Shown: positions 1 to 9,866 of the stretch, in pieces | Layout of the letters: each line of letters starts with the position of its first letter | Numbering within the stretch: position 1 is the first letter of the stretch | Assembly: GCA_014529385.2 (NCBI GenBank) | Contig: CM043971.1 | Coordinates: 87,246,840-87,310,839 of the forward strand | Direction: 5' to 3' | Length of the DNA: 64,000 nt | Origin: Adiantum capillus-veneris | Lineage: Eukaryota > Streptophyta > Polypodiopsida > Polypodiales > Pteridaceae | The notes under the pieces: model-generated | Databases searched by the model: none | What the model saw: the letters and a program-made list of their open reading frames with translations, nothing else | Told to the model about the DNA's origin: nothing | Made by a program: the position numbers and the translations under genes

Positions 1-1
1 T

Positions 2-337
2 CAAAAAAGAATTGACGCAGCTAACAGATTGGATATGACACTTTTGGAGGAGATCGTTATGATACAAAAGCAGCATGTAATATTTAGAGTAATGACAGAA
101 AATGTTTATGATGTTCAAATCAAAGAGGAGCCTAGATGCACGTGCCCAGATTTTCAGAAAAGAGAGTGTGCAAAAAAGACTTTCGTTGCATGCAAGCACA
201 TGTACTATGTGTATGCACATGTTCTTGGTCTTCAGCCAAAGGAGCACATGGTCATTCACCAGCCAACATTCACAGTCATAGATTTAGCCTTTGTTCTGGG
301 TCAACCACGGAAGGTAAAGACAACTATGGGAGGATAG
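2..337 (+). CDS. SWIM zinc-finger protein, C-terminal fragment
   Basis: The frame is open from the left edge of the window, so the true start lies outside; the first internal Met is at 29. The protein shows Cys-x-Cys (CTC, about residues 38-40 counted from that Met) followed by Cys-x-His (CKH, about residues 55-57), the spacing of a SWIM zinc finger. SWIM domains are known from MULE transposases, FAR1/FHY3-type proteins derived from them, and some ubiquitin ligases. No transposase catalytic core is visible because only the tail is in the window. After the finger come about 45 residues with no recognised motif and a stop at 335-337. The next DNA is a non-coding direct repeat, so the gene probably ends here. 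A MULE relic is as likely as a host gene. Confidence 0.5.
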   Translation, partial: QKRIDAANRLDMTLLEEIVMIQKQHVIFRVMTENVYDVQIKEEPRCTCPDFQKRECAKKTFVACKHMYYVYAHVLGLQPKEHMVIHQPTFTVIDLAFVLGQPRKVKTTMGG

Positions 338-891
338 CCGATGTGGCTAATTTCATGGGAGTTTGCTTGTGGGAGCTTTGAAGAAGTGATTAGACTATTG
401 TACATCTTTTTGGATTGACCTTTTTGAATGCTTCTTTCAATGTTTTTGTCTATTTATAAATAATTCTAAGCTGAAATCAAAATGGGGTTGCTATTAGAGT
501 GCTTTGGTTCTTATAATGTTAAATGGTATCGTATGAAAATTATTCCTTTTGATATACATTTCATTGCTCGTTTGTGATGGATCATAGATAATTGGCTATG
601 GGAGGATAGCAGAGGTAGCAAATTAAGATATCAGTGGGAGTTTGCTTGTGGGAGCATTGAAGTAGTTGATTAGACTTTGGTACATTTTTTGGGACTAAAG
701 GTTGTGAATGCTCAATTGCTATTAGAGTGCTTTAAGGTTCTTGTGTATTAAAGAACAATGGTAAGTTAAAATCATGATGGGATCGCTATTAGAGTGCTTT
801 GGTTCTTATGAATATTGAAAGGTGTGCATTGTAGGAATTAATCTTGTTGGTACATTTCACAGCTCCTTTGTGATGGATCATAGATAATTGG
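324..891. repeat. Direct repeat, two units of about 270-295 bp
   Basis: Two diverged tandem units, 324-595 and 596-about 891, share a start (CTATGGGAGGATAG), a middle (GTTTGCTTGTGGGAGC), GCTATTAGAGTGCTTTGG and an end (GATGGATCATAGATAATTGG). The second unit has an extra GCTATTAGAGTGCTTT at about 718, so it carries a small internal duplication. No coding potential was seen. It fills the gap between the SWIM fragment and the E1 integrase. Confidence 0.75.
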
Positions 892-915
892 TAGCCAAAA
901 AGCTCTAAGAATAGT

Positions 916-2336
916 ATGATGCTTATAAAAGAACGATTTAAAAAGCTCGCAAATAAAATGCATCCTCAAAAGTCTAAGAAGTATGGTTTTGTGCGTAGAT
1001 CATCCAGGTACAAATTGATTGGTGATATCTTATACATGAAAGGGGCTGATCTCGTGTTGAGACGTGTACCTTGGCGGGAGGATCTTTATAGAGTGTTGGA
1101 AGAGAATCATGAAGGCGCGTGTGGCGGCCATTTTTCTCTAAAGATCACCTTACATAAGATCTTGCAAGAGGGGTATGTTTGGCCTAGTTTGCACAAGGAT
1201 GTTCACCATTGGTGTAGGTCTTGCAATAGGTGTCAAGCATTTGGGAAGAGAGTATTGAAGCCAGAGCTACGAAAAACCATTATAGCATTTGATGTGTTTG
1301 AAAAGTGGGGGATTGATGCAATAGGCCCATTACCTATCACAAGCAGGGGTAAAAGCTATACTTTGACTGCAGTGGGCTATCTCTCTAGATGGGCAGAGGC
1401 TATATCTGTAAAACAGATCATTGCAAAGGATGTGGCAAAATTTGTGTACGATGAAATATGTTGCAAGTTTGGGGTGCCACTAGAGCTGCTTTCAGATAAG
1501 GGACCAGATTTAGAGCTAAACTGCTAGACTTTTTATGCGCAAAGATGAAGATTAGGCATCAACATACCACTCATTATTACCCATAGTGTAATGGCTTAAA
1601 TGAAAGATTCAATGGTGAGTTGGTCCAAATTCTTTCGAAAGTGACAGAGCACCAAGGAAAGAATTGGGATTTGGAATTGCCTAGTGCATTATGGGCTTAC
1701 CGTACTTCGGTGAAGAAAGGTACAGGGTTTACTCCATTTCATTTGGTATATGGAAAGGAAGCACTATTGCCTGTGGAAGTAGAGTTGCCTGCTGTCAAGA
1801 TGTTGGAGAAGTTTCTTGGCCGCCTAGTGATGCATTCAAAGAGAGGCTCTTATAGTTACAAGAGGTTCGGCTGGATAGGATGAGTGTATTGGAGCATTAT
1901 GGGCAGCTTTGCAGGATAGGGATTTGGCAAAGATAAATGAAAAGGTCAAAAGTAAGGGTATCAAGAAGCATGACTTGGTTTTGCGCTACAACAGTAAGCT
2001 GAAAAGGTCAAAAGTAAGGGTATCAAGAAGCATGACTTGGTTTTGCGCTACAACAGTAAGCTGGAAAACACCTTCCAAAAGAAGTTTCAAATTAAGTGGG
2101 AAGGCCCTTTCAAGGTAGTGGAGTGTTTTCCGAATGGTACATACCAGCAGGCTAACGTGGATGGAATCCTACATAAGTCAAGGGTAAATGGATTGCGTCT
2201 TAAATTATATCATGCTAGGTTCATGATGGTGGAGCAAGATGAGCTCTCTGTGGAGAAAGTAATGTTGGTGAGGAATGAGGAGACTTGTGACGCAGCGAGT
2301 CTCATATCTCTTTTTGTTGTTGCTGATCATGAATGA
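916..2336 (+). pseudogene. E1 integrase (zinc finger, DDE core, C-terminal GPF), broken
   Basis: This is the integrase of a gypsy element, which inserts the cDNA into the host chromosome. An HHCC zinc finger runs from about 1106 (HEG..GGHF) to 1236 (CRSCNRC). The catalytic core shows Asp in GIDAIGP (near 1312), Asp in LLSDKGP (near 1493) and Glu in GLNERFNG (near 1600). The C-terminal part has KWEGPF, the GPY/F-like motif (about 2095). Breaks: one T appears lost in a T-run near 1509, shifting frame into a stop; an in-frame TAG at 1584-1586 replaces a Gln codon before CNG; and a 62-bp tandem duplication at 1939-2062 shifts frame again. The element cannot make an intact enzyme. No chromodomain was seen. 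Confidence 0.85.
1939..2062 (+). repeat. 62-bp perfect tandem duplication inside E1 integrase
   Basis: Units 1939-2000 and 2001-2062 appear identical by eye, each starting GAAAAGGTCAAAAG and ending CAGTAAGCT. As 62 is not a multiple of three, the duplication throws the integrase C-terminal region out of frame. The identity of the units suggests a recent slippage event. Confidence 0.9.
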
Positions 2337-2342
2337 TCTAGC

Positions 2343-2360
2343 AGGCTAGGGGATGGGCAA
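2343..2360 (+). other. E1 polypurine tract
   Basis: A purine-rich stretch (AGGCTAGGGGATGGGCAA) lies just before the LTR start TGTCA at 2365. This is the expected position of the plus-strand primer for reverse transcription. It resembles the tract next to the E2 3' LTR. Confidence 0.55.
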
Positions 2361-2364
2361 ATTA

Positions 2365-3460
2365 TGTCAACAGTTTTTGGGAGCAAGGGATTGCGCACAT
2401 GTACATACCCATGCATGGTGCATCGAATAAAGGATTTCCCATTTTTCAGAGCCAGGTGGTTACGTGGGGCCCACATGTATACAGGTAGGACAACATGTAC
2501 ATAGTCTATCGATTTTCACTATCACCAATACTAGTGTGTTTTTTCTATAATAATGAGGAGTTGGTAGCGCGTAAAAATTCTCAAGGAATCTATCCACGCG
2601 TTGACAACATGAGGTAAGCAGGTGCGTCAGGTGGCATCTAGTGGCGTCAGGAAGCCGAATGGGGTCAATATTTTCACGTGGATAAGTACGGACACAACGT
2701 GGGTGTTTTCATGTGATAATTATGCAAAAAGGTCATCATGAGGATCATATCTTGGGGCCTTTCACCTGGTGGTGGGATGCATTATTGGAAAAATTTTAGT
2801 GCCACGTGTGCGGATGGATGCAAAAACGTGGCAACTATGCACTGCGAGGCCAGTTTTTGGCCTGTTCGGGCCCCGTTTGAGGTCAACTAAAAGGCCAACG
2901 GTGACCAAGTAATAAATCTAAGTGTGGGAACTGAAAAACCTGAGGTTTGCTGTTTTTGGAGCCTGTTTTAGCCATAAACTGCTCATCCGAAATCAGATTT
3001 GAGCACTTTAACATTGTAGATTGGGGTTTTGGGAAGTTCCAGACGTGATGGAACTATCCATTTTGCCGAATTTCTCACTATTTTTCTGCTGTTTTGGCTG
3101 TGTAAGTTTCTCCTATGAGTGAAGCTTCTGCTCCAATTTGTCATTGTATCTGGCATATCTTACCCATATTGTGTGAGCTATTTGCCCCATTGGTGTTGGA
3201 CCAAGCTCAATTGTATCTAAAAATCATAAATTCTCCTCTTTTGAGCTGAGTTTTTTGGATGTGTGTGTGTGTGTGTGTGTCCCTCTGTGTGGAGTGGGTA
3301 AATGGGTAGTCTCTCTCCTCTCACTCCATGGGTGTGTTCCCTGTCTCGGCCAGGTGGGTTGTGTAATCCGAGTGGTGCCCCATAGTGTGTGTGTATATCA
3401 TCCCATGAGTATGCGTTGGGTCATTATAGAGGCATTCTGTGTGTTTCCATCTTGCTCGCA
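2365..3460 (+). repeat. E1 3' LTR (1096 bp)
   Basis: It starts TGTCA and ends CTCGCA. Over its length it matches the reverse complement of 37861-38992, including a purine/pyrimidine-rich 5' part, a GT microsatellite (about 3260-3280) and the final block GTTGGGTCATTATAGAGGC. The match stops at the same ends in both copies, which supports the boundaries. Confidence 0.85.
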
Positions 3461-4700
3461 ACGTAAGCTATTCTATAGAACGTGCTTAGCATGGGGGCAT
3501 CACCTCGGTGACGCGGGGAAGATGGTGTCCTTGTCGTAAGTACTGGCTTACTGTTTGGGTACTATGTCGGTAACGTGGAGAATCTAGTATCCTTATGGTT
3601 ATTCAACTTCCCTTCTCCTTTTCCAAAGAAAATATGGGCATGGGTCGGTAACGCGGCTATATGATGCTCGTATGCAAGCCATTATTTCTCCTTAGATTCA
3701 GGTGACACTCGATCGGTAACGCGAGCAGCTAATTGAGTGTCATTTGTTAAAGCATCTATTTTTGCATTAATGTGGCATTTAAGTCGTTAACCCGGTCGTA
3801 CGAAGGTTATATAATTTGTATATGTATGTACAATTAAGTTTTTAAGTATTAAGTATATGAAACACAAATGTTTGAATTGTTTGATTTTGTTGTTTTTAAA
3901 TGGTCTTATGCAATTATGTACTAGCTATCATATTCAAAAGAATGCATTATTCATCAATCATCCCTATTTTAAATGCTAAATATCATCAATTATCACAATT
4001 TGCATGTTACATAAATTTTCTATTAAAAAAATTTTGCACACAGTTTGCATGTTAAAAATTCTTTTGTATCTTTTTAAAGAGTATCAATCATCATCGCTAT
4101 TTTAATACTACATTTACATTAATTCTATGTAAAAGAGTGTGTGAACACAATTTGCATGTTAAATATTAATTTTTATCTTTTTAAAGAGCAAGACATTCTT
4201 TGCAATTTTCTAGCCCGATTTGCATACTTCCAATGTTTTAAATGAGCTAAAATAAAATAGACAATATATACATCACGATGTATGCATCTTCCAAGAGGCT
4301 TTAAATTGTTTTATATTTTTAACATGTTCTGTTCGATATGGACAATTATATTAGAAATGACATATTTATTGTATTTTACATGAGCAAATATACCATTTAA
4401 AGTCAAAATGATTATCAACCTGAATAAACACAATCTTGCTGAATTTTTTGAAGCCTTTAAATCGGTGTGTACTTTGTTTGAACTAGTGTATGCGCACGAT
4501 GAAAAATATAAGGTAAAAATTCACTCTATGCTGAAATGTTCCAGATTGTTAACATGTATTGTTTGATCTGGATGAGGTTCTTATAAACCTCTTCTTTGCT
4601 CTCCATTTTACACGTGTAACAGGTTGTAGTTTAAAGTGAAGATTGTTTTCAAGCACACTCTATATTTTCATGCACATTTCTTAAAGTCTTCAAGTCATGG
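3461..4700. other. AT-rich DNA with a spaced TCGGTAACGCGG motif; no gene
   Basis: No coding region is recognised. The first part holds five degenerate copies of TCGGTAACGCGG at about 3505, 3567, 3645, 3713 and 3784, spaced 62-78 bp. The rest is AT-rich. Segment 4298-4582 has a close copy at 25408-25694. Confidence 0.6.
4298..4582 (+). repeat. Segment paralogous to 25408-25694
   Basis: The two segments match almost base for base from GAGGCTTTAAATTG to GGTTCT or AGTTCT. At 4582 the sequence continues as AT-rich DNA. At 25694 it is cut by the copia 1 LTR, so this copy shows the uninterrupted site of that insertion. Confidence 0.85.
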
Positions 4701-4789
4701 TTGAGGGTTTACCTGAATTTGTGTGAGAGCGTTAGTGCAGTGTGCAACCATGAATTTGTATTTGATATGTTGTTTTTTATTGTCCAGTA

Positions 4790-5889
4790 CAAAAACAACG
4801 CCAGATCTAAAGAAAATTATTATGCGTACCATTCAAAAAGAATGTATTTTGGCAATATCATCATGTGCACATGGTCGCATACAGCAGATTAGTGAAAGCA
4901 ATGTCTTCATCGAAGACCTCACTAGCGCTATATGGGAGAACACAGAGCGCAGGATGCAAGGTGAAGGCCAATACGAGCTACTGATTCCAGTAGAGATTCG
5001 AGAATTAGACCCCCACCACAAGGTGAGGATAGTGTTGGGCAATATGAAAGTATGTTGCAAAGACTTAAAGGAAGATATCCCTCTTGCCTATTTGTGACAT
5101 GTCAAAATTAGAGTTCTAGGATAAACTGTGGGAGGAGCAGAAGGTAAAGATGAAGCATGTGAAAGCGCAGGACCAAGAAGCCTTACCCAAGAGATTGAAG
5201 ATGGCCCAAGATGTGCAAGAAGCTTTGGGAGGTCGATCAGATGCCAGCAGCACCGGTACAATCATGCGGATAGCTTTGAATGCCAAGTGCGCTCATCTTG
5301 TTGGCATCCCTTACGAGGCCATGGTAGAAGGTACAAAGCTTGGAGTAGGCTCCTTTGGTGTGTGCACATTGTACACCATTAAATTCATCTCTTTCTTTCC
5401 AGATCACATCACATATGTGGGAAAATGCTACAAGGGAGCGAATGAGGCAAAACTTGACAGCTTTCAGAAAGAGCAAGGAACACAAATGCTTCACCCCTCC
5501 ATTGTAAGGTGCACTGGCTTTACCACCGAAGCTCCTTGGATCATTATATTCCCATACTACAATGGGGGTACCATGGGGGACATGATGTGTCGCTTATCGT
5601 TTGCCCATTGATTGTTCAGACGACACATGCACAGGCTACAACACGGTTGGAGGTCATTGCTTTTAGCAAATCTTCCTGTAGAAGCAATGACCTTCGGCCG
5701 TGTTGTCCACTGCATAATGCAGATTATGCGTTATATTTTGCAAAAATGTTATATGTTTACTTTGTGCAACAACGACCATTTGACTTTTCATCAAAGGAAA
5801 CAACTATTGTCACTCATGATATCAGGGAGAGCTTTGTTACTTTCACCCGAGATGAGCTGGTAATGATAATGGAAGGTGCCAACCTATAG
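4790..5889 (+). pseudogene. Kinase N-lobe-like gene fragment, degraded
   Basis: Several plus-strand frames together resemble part of a protein kinase. In the frame starting at 5150, a glycine loop GVGSFG is at 5342-5359 (about residue 65), a Lys in YVGKCYKG at 5423-5425 (residue 92) could be the ATP-binding Lys, and FQKEQ followed by LHPSIVRCTGF fits helix C and strand 4. IIIFPYYNGGTMGDMM fits the hinge. A short intron may lie between the glycine loop and the Lys, ending TTTCTTTCCAG near 5402. After a frame change the segment at 5612-5740 could be helices D-E. No HRD catalytic loop or DFG was found, so the catalytic lobe is missing. Upstream (4790-5097) an open frame of about 100 residues has no recognised domain. 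The last frame is in phase with the RING segment that follows, with two TAG stops between. Confidence 0.45.
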
Positions 5890-5895
5890 TTATAG

Positions 5896-6411
5896 AGAGA
5901 GAAGGATATTTACACGACACACCTAGCAGAGAAAGATGCAAACATAACACGGCTTTCTATAGCCACCCAAACACCCCAACCATCACAGGTTCGGATGGAG
6001 AAAAGCATTCACCGCTTAAGCCAGGACGTTCAGAATCTGACACAGCGAGTGAATCCTCCGCTTGTACAAGGGACACATATAAGCCACCTTGTCCTGCATC
6101 CAGATTTGGTCCCCTCATCTACTTCAAATGCATCCTCATCTTCCCAATGTCTAGTTTGCTACAAGAATTTTGACAGATGGAGTGGAAAATATACATTGAT
6201 ATGTGGTCATTATTATCACTTTGCATGTCTTAATTGTTTAATGCAGAATAGTAGCCGATGCGCAATTTGTTCACAAGATATTCCACAAGGAATACATATT
6301 ATTTTTGGCATGGCAACTGAGTATAAATTCAAGCAAGCTCGCGAAGATACCCCTAGCATAATTAGAAATCTGTTTGGTGAACAAGATGCTGCTTTAGAGC
6401 AACACAATTGA
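5896..6411 (+). CDS. Coiled-coil plus RING-H2 zinc-finger protein, fragment
   Basis: The frame opens after an in-frame TAG at 5893-5895; the first Met is at 5995. Counting from that Met, the zinc ligands are Cys52, Cys55, Cys70, His72, His75, Cys78, Cys89 and Cys92, a complete RING-H2 pattern. RING-H2 domains usually recruit E2 enzymes and act as ubiquitin ligases. The 30 residues before the Met are charged and, with residues 1-20, could form a short coiled coil. A Ser/Thr-rich linker precedes the RING, and about 45 residues follow it before a stop at 6409-6411. The preceding ORF (5509-5889) is in the same frame, separated only by TAG-TTA-TAG, so the RING may once have been the end of a longer protein that included the kinase-like part. 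Confidence 0.6.
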   Translation, partial: REKDIYTTHLAEKDANITRLSIATQTPQPSQVRMEKSIHRLSQDVQNLTQRVNPPLVQGTHISHLVLHPDLVPSSTSNASSSSQCLVCYKNFDRWSGKYTLICGHYYHFACLNCLMQNSSRCAICSQDIPQGIHIIFGMATEYKFKQAREDTPSIIRNLFGEQDAALEQHN

Positions 6412-6457
6412 GATCAACAAACTATGTATAATCACGAATATGAAGAGTTAGATATGA

Positions 6458-7637
6458 TCAAAACACATTGAATACAAGGTCTTTTACAATGATTTCTAAC
6501 ACGATGTTCATTCTACTCTTAAGCCATATTAGATCTGTGAAGTTGTTATCTGGTTCTAAATCTGAGTGTTGTGGATCTCCTTGTAATTCAATCTCCATGT
6601 CTATTATCAGATTTTCTTCTATTCCATCTATAGTGCATTGAGATATACCAACATTGAATTGTTCTTCGTCTTCATTTTGACAATCATACACTAGGTTGGA
6701 ATTTCCTCCTCGTAGACAACACTTTCGATGTGATTCAATATCTTTTTGTTAGAAAACATGTACACTATTTTTCCGCTCTGTCTACTAATAGTCTGTTGCA
6801 AATAGTGTTGTGAACATACTTGTACATACTCTAGTTTCTCTCTGAACTTGAGTTTGATGCATATTGTCCCAATATTTTTATTGCAAGGGGATGTAAGGTA
6901 GAGTAATACTTTCCACCGTTCATCGTCCACCACTTCCATGCAAGTTTCTCTTTTGCCATTATCTGTACAAAATTATTTGCAAAAGGACCTCCTTTTAATC
7001 TAAATGCACTCATTTCTTTGATGCAATCAATTCGGTCTTGGACGTTGGAGTAGCACGTGTTGACCACGTGATAGAAATCGATGACCACCTCTATATTTGA
7101 CGTCAGATCTAAATTTCCATACTCTAGATCGAGCATGTAAGCAACATTATAAAGTGGACTATGAGCACTCTTCCACCTTGCATGAAAATACATGGCCAAA
7201 ATTCTTCGTTGTTTGCTAGAGAATGGTAGTCGCCACTCCTTCTCTACTACACACTATTTCAGCTCTTTGAGATTTTCAGGACTCTGTTGGACTGACCACC
7301 ATGTCATCCACACTTTGCCCAAATTTGGTGCCCTTTGATAAAGGTTGCAAATCAAAAATATAACGGGCATCATTACATGGTATGCATCCATTACAATCCT
7401 CTATCAAGCAGCCTTGCTTACGCCGCCACACATAGACATGTAATTTTATCTTTCACTTTTTCTTTCTACTCAAGCTGCCATTCATCAAAGGCCGTGCAAT
7501 TGAATGTGTCAATCATAGTGCACTTATTGCGGAGAACGGATTCCAATGTATAAAAGTGCGTAAAAATTTGAGATTCAGTACGAAGTTTCAACATCATTAA
7601 CATGCGTATTCTATACAAATCGAGCACTCTTTGTCGT
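6458..7637 (-). pseudogene. hAT transposase, C-terminal part (left of E2)
   Basis: Read on the minus strand, this continues the DUF659-type hAT transposase whose upstream part is at 15346-15735. The first residues resemble the DUF659-to-linker region. Around 7200-7330 come MTWWSVQQSPENLKEL and IPFSS-like residues in broken frames. The C-terminal dimerisation region includes KLAWKWWTMNGG, LHPLAIKILGQYASNSSSERN and, after a TAG at 6831-6833 that replaces the expected Trp, SMYKYVHNTICNRLL. An acidic tail reaches about 6458 in another frame. hAT transposases cut and paste DNA through an RNase H-like core and dimerise through this region. The stops and frameshifts make it non-functional. Terminal inverted repeats of the hAT element were not identified. 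Confidence 0.8.
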
Positions 7638-8870
7638 TGATGGAGCAAAAGATGTCGTGCACACACTCACACACCCAGAAAACTTAACACAACACAAGGA
7701 ATTTACTTAAATTCCTCACCTCACTCACCACCACTCAAAAACTCCCTGAAAATTCTACCCACAAGCTCCATTCAAACTCCAAACGCCTCGACCTACAAGC
7801 CCTTGCCTGCCCACAGACACTACAAGGTGAGTCGAGGTGATCAACCTTGGAAATCACGCTTGATGGTGACCAAAATACACAAGAAAAACCATCAAAAACC
7901 AGAAAACTCCAGCCACAAAATTCCACTCTCAAACCATTGCAAAGCCTTCACCAAACTCCACTCTGTTGGACTCTTTGGAGTAGCGCCAACCCTAATGGCA
8001 CCAATACAGGGTCACATAGTCTTGCAGAAAGCGACACCTTCTTCTCTCAATTCCTCGCACACACATATACATGGAAACCTCAGAACTTCCATAGAATCTC
8101 CCAAGTGAAAAATTGAAGAGAGAAAGCTCTTATTCACTCCTCCACACACTCGAAAACAGGTCGCGAACGCGACGGGACTGCACTAGACCACCTGTAGGAA
8201 CCCTGCTTCCTTCCCCACATAGAGAGGTGAAAGTGCCAAAAAATCGCTTCCAAAATACTCTATCAGCCCAAGCACTCATGGCATCGCCACTAATGTGGAA
8301 ATTTGATGCCTTTTCACACCACTTTTGAACATTTTTTGACCTTTTTTTGCCGAGTTTTGGCCAGTTTTGACCCCCGGCGGGCATTTTTCGCGGGAAAAAC
8401 CTCAAACGGACTCCAAAATTCACCAAATTTTGTACGCTTGATCCTCAATACCCAAAAAACTTTTCCACATCCCCATATTCTATTTTTGACCACTTCTAGG
8501 GTGGTGCACATATCACCGCAGATCAGGCGCCGCAAATAGATAGTTACCGCATGTGTCAAACTTCTCGAGCCGGATGAGAGTACCCACACTTGTCACTTGC
8601 ATTATTTACATTCTAGAAAGCTCAAACACCTTATCCAGAACCAAAATAAGCCACCTAAAACCATATCCAAGGTCTTGATACCCTATACGGGCATGTACAC
8701 ATGTCCGATTGCTAGCGCGCGAACGTGACTATTCACAATGTGTACATGTTGCATCCTTTTTCGAACTTGAAACCACTTTGCAAAGCTCCCAAATGCATGT
8801 ATTCACATCTTTTTGTACATATGACCATGCATATACATGCTACTTTGTACACACCAAAAGCGGTCTATCA
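7638..8870 (-). repeat. E2 3' LTR (1233 bp)
   Basis: On the plus strand it begins TGATGGAGCA and ends GGTCTATCA, so the ends form a short inverted repeat (TGAT-GA). It is highly similar to 14133-15345. It includes a block of repeated Cys-free ORF shadows but no gene. Confidence 0.92.
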
Positions 8871-8886
8871 TCATTGCCCACCCTCT
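8871..8886 (-). other. E2 polypurine tract
   Basis: The minus strand reads AGAGGGTGGGCAATGA directly before the 3' LTR. This position and base bias are those of the plus-strand primer. Confidence 0.6.
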
Positions 8887-9310
8887 AGGTAGAGCATTTA
8901 TGCTCAACCAAGAGACTATTTGCATTTGGAACCACATCCCTTGCAAAATATTTCTTCAGTCTATAACCATTTATTCTATAGCGCAAACGTTCACCGGACA
9001 ATTTTTCCAACTCATAGGTGCCATTATGAAATACATGCTTCACTTTGTAGGGACCCAACCATTTGTCCCTCAACTTCTTTTGAAAAGTAAAATCCAAGCG
9101 AGAATCATACTTCATCATCAGATCTCCCTCTTTGATCTCTTTCTCTGGCAGCCTCTTATTCATCTTCTCCATCCTTGTTTCTGCTTGTTGAAGATAATAA
9201 TCACTGGCTTTCTCTCTATTCATTTGCAACAACTCTAGAGAAAGAATACTTTCTTGCAGCTTGTCATTATGCTCACCTTGTATTTTGCACAACAACTTCA
9301 AGGCATCCAA
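8885..9310 (-). CDS. E2 integrase C-terminal domain (GPY/F)
   Basis: This 141-residue frame follows the integrase core after a single stop near 9311-9313. It has a long charged helix-rich region, then KEGDLMMKYDSR and KWLGPYKV, the GPY/F module found at the end of many Ty3/gypsy integrases, and ends about 60 residues later near the polypurine tract. There is no chromodomain. Its first Met is internal; the natural protein would have continued from the core ORF upstream. Confidence 0.8.
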   Translation of the reverse strand: MDALKLLCKIQGEHNDKLQESILSLELLQMNREKASDYYLQQAETRMEKMNKRLPEKEIKEGDLMMKYDSRLDFTFQKKLRDKWLGPYKVKHVFHNGTYELEKLSGERLRYRINGYRLKKYFARDVVPNANSLLVEHKCST

Positions 9311-9859
9311 CTACACTTGTATGGGCATAAGAGCTTTATTTCCATAAAGAAGCTCATATGGTGTAAACTGTGTTGACACTCTATACGCAGTTCTATAAGC
9401 CCACAAACACTTTTCCAAGTCCAAATCCCACTCTTTAGGATGCTCTCTAGCATACTTTGATAGCATCCTCACAATTTGACCATTGTAGTTCTCAACCAAC
9501 CCATTGCATTGTGGGTAGTAAGGGGAAGAATGCCTATGCTGAATTTTCAATCTCTCCATGAGAGCAGCAACAAGTTTTCCCTTAAACCCTGGTCCACGAT
9601 CAGAAATGATAACCATAGGGGCTCCAAACCTACAACACACCTGTTCATATAAAAAAGAGGCCACTCTTCCTGCTGTTACATCTTTTACTACTCTTGCCTC
9701 AACCCGTTTTGTCAAATAGTCCATAGCCACAAGGATATACCTTTTGCCATTGTTGGTCCTTGGCATTGGACCTATAGCATCTACTCCCCATTTTGCAAAT
9801 GCATCAAAAGACATTATAGCTTTCTGAGGCTCAGTCAAAAGCTTCCGATTTGCAAACAC
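9311..9859 (-). pseudogene. E2 integrase catalytic core
   Basis: The frame carries all three catalytic acids: Asp in GVDAIGP, Asp in IISDRGPGF and Glu in GLVENYNG, with PYYPQCNG before the Glu. CLWAYRTAY and TPYELLYG follow, as usual in plant gypsy integrases. The HHCC zinc finger upstream is disrupted around 9860-9900, where the frame shifts. The frame ends in a stop before the GPY/F part. Confidence 0.85.
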
Positions 9860-9866
9860 TTGGCAT

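Larger units (their letters stand above)
900..3460 (+). mobile_element. E1: 3' end of a Ty3/gypsy retrotransposon
   Basis: The plus strand holds the integrase end of a gypsy pol, a purine-rich tract (about 2343-2360) and a 1.1-kb LTR beginning TGTCA and ending CA at 3460. Gag, protease and reverse transcriptase are absent, and the 5' boundary near 900 joins the direct repeat abruptly, so this is a 5'-truncated copy. A solo LTR of the same family sits in copia 2 (37861-38992, opposite orientation), which fixes both LTR ends. ACGT follows the LTR. Confidence 0.8.
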
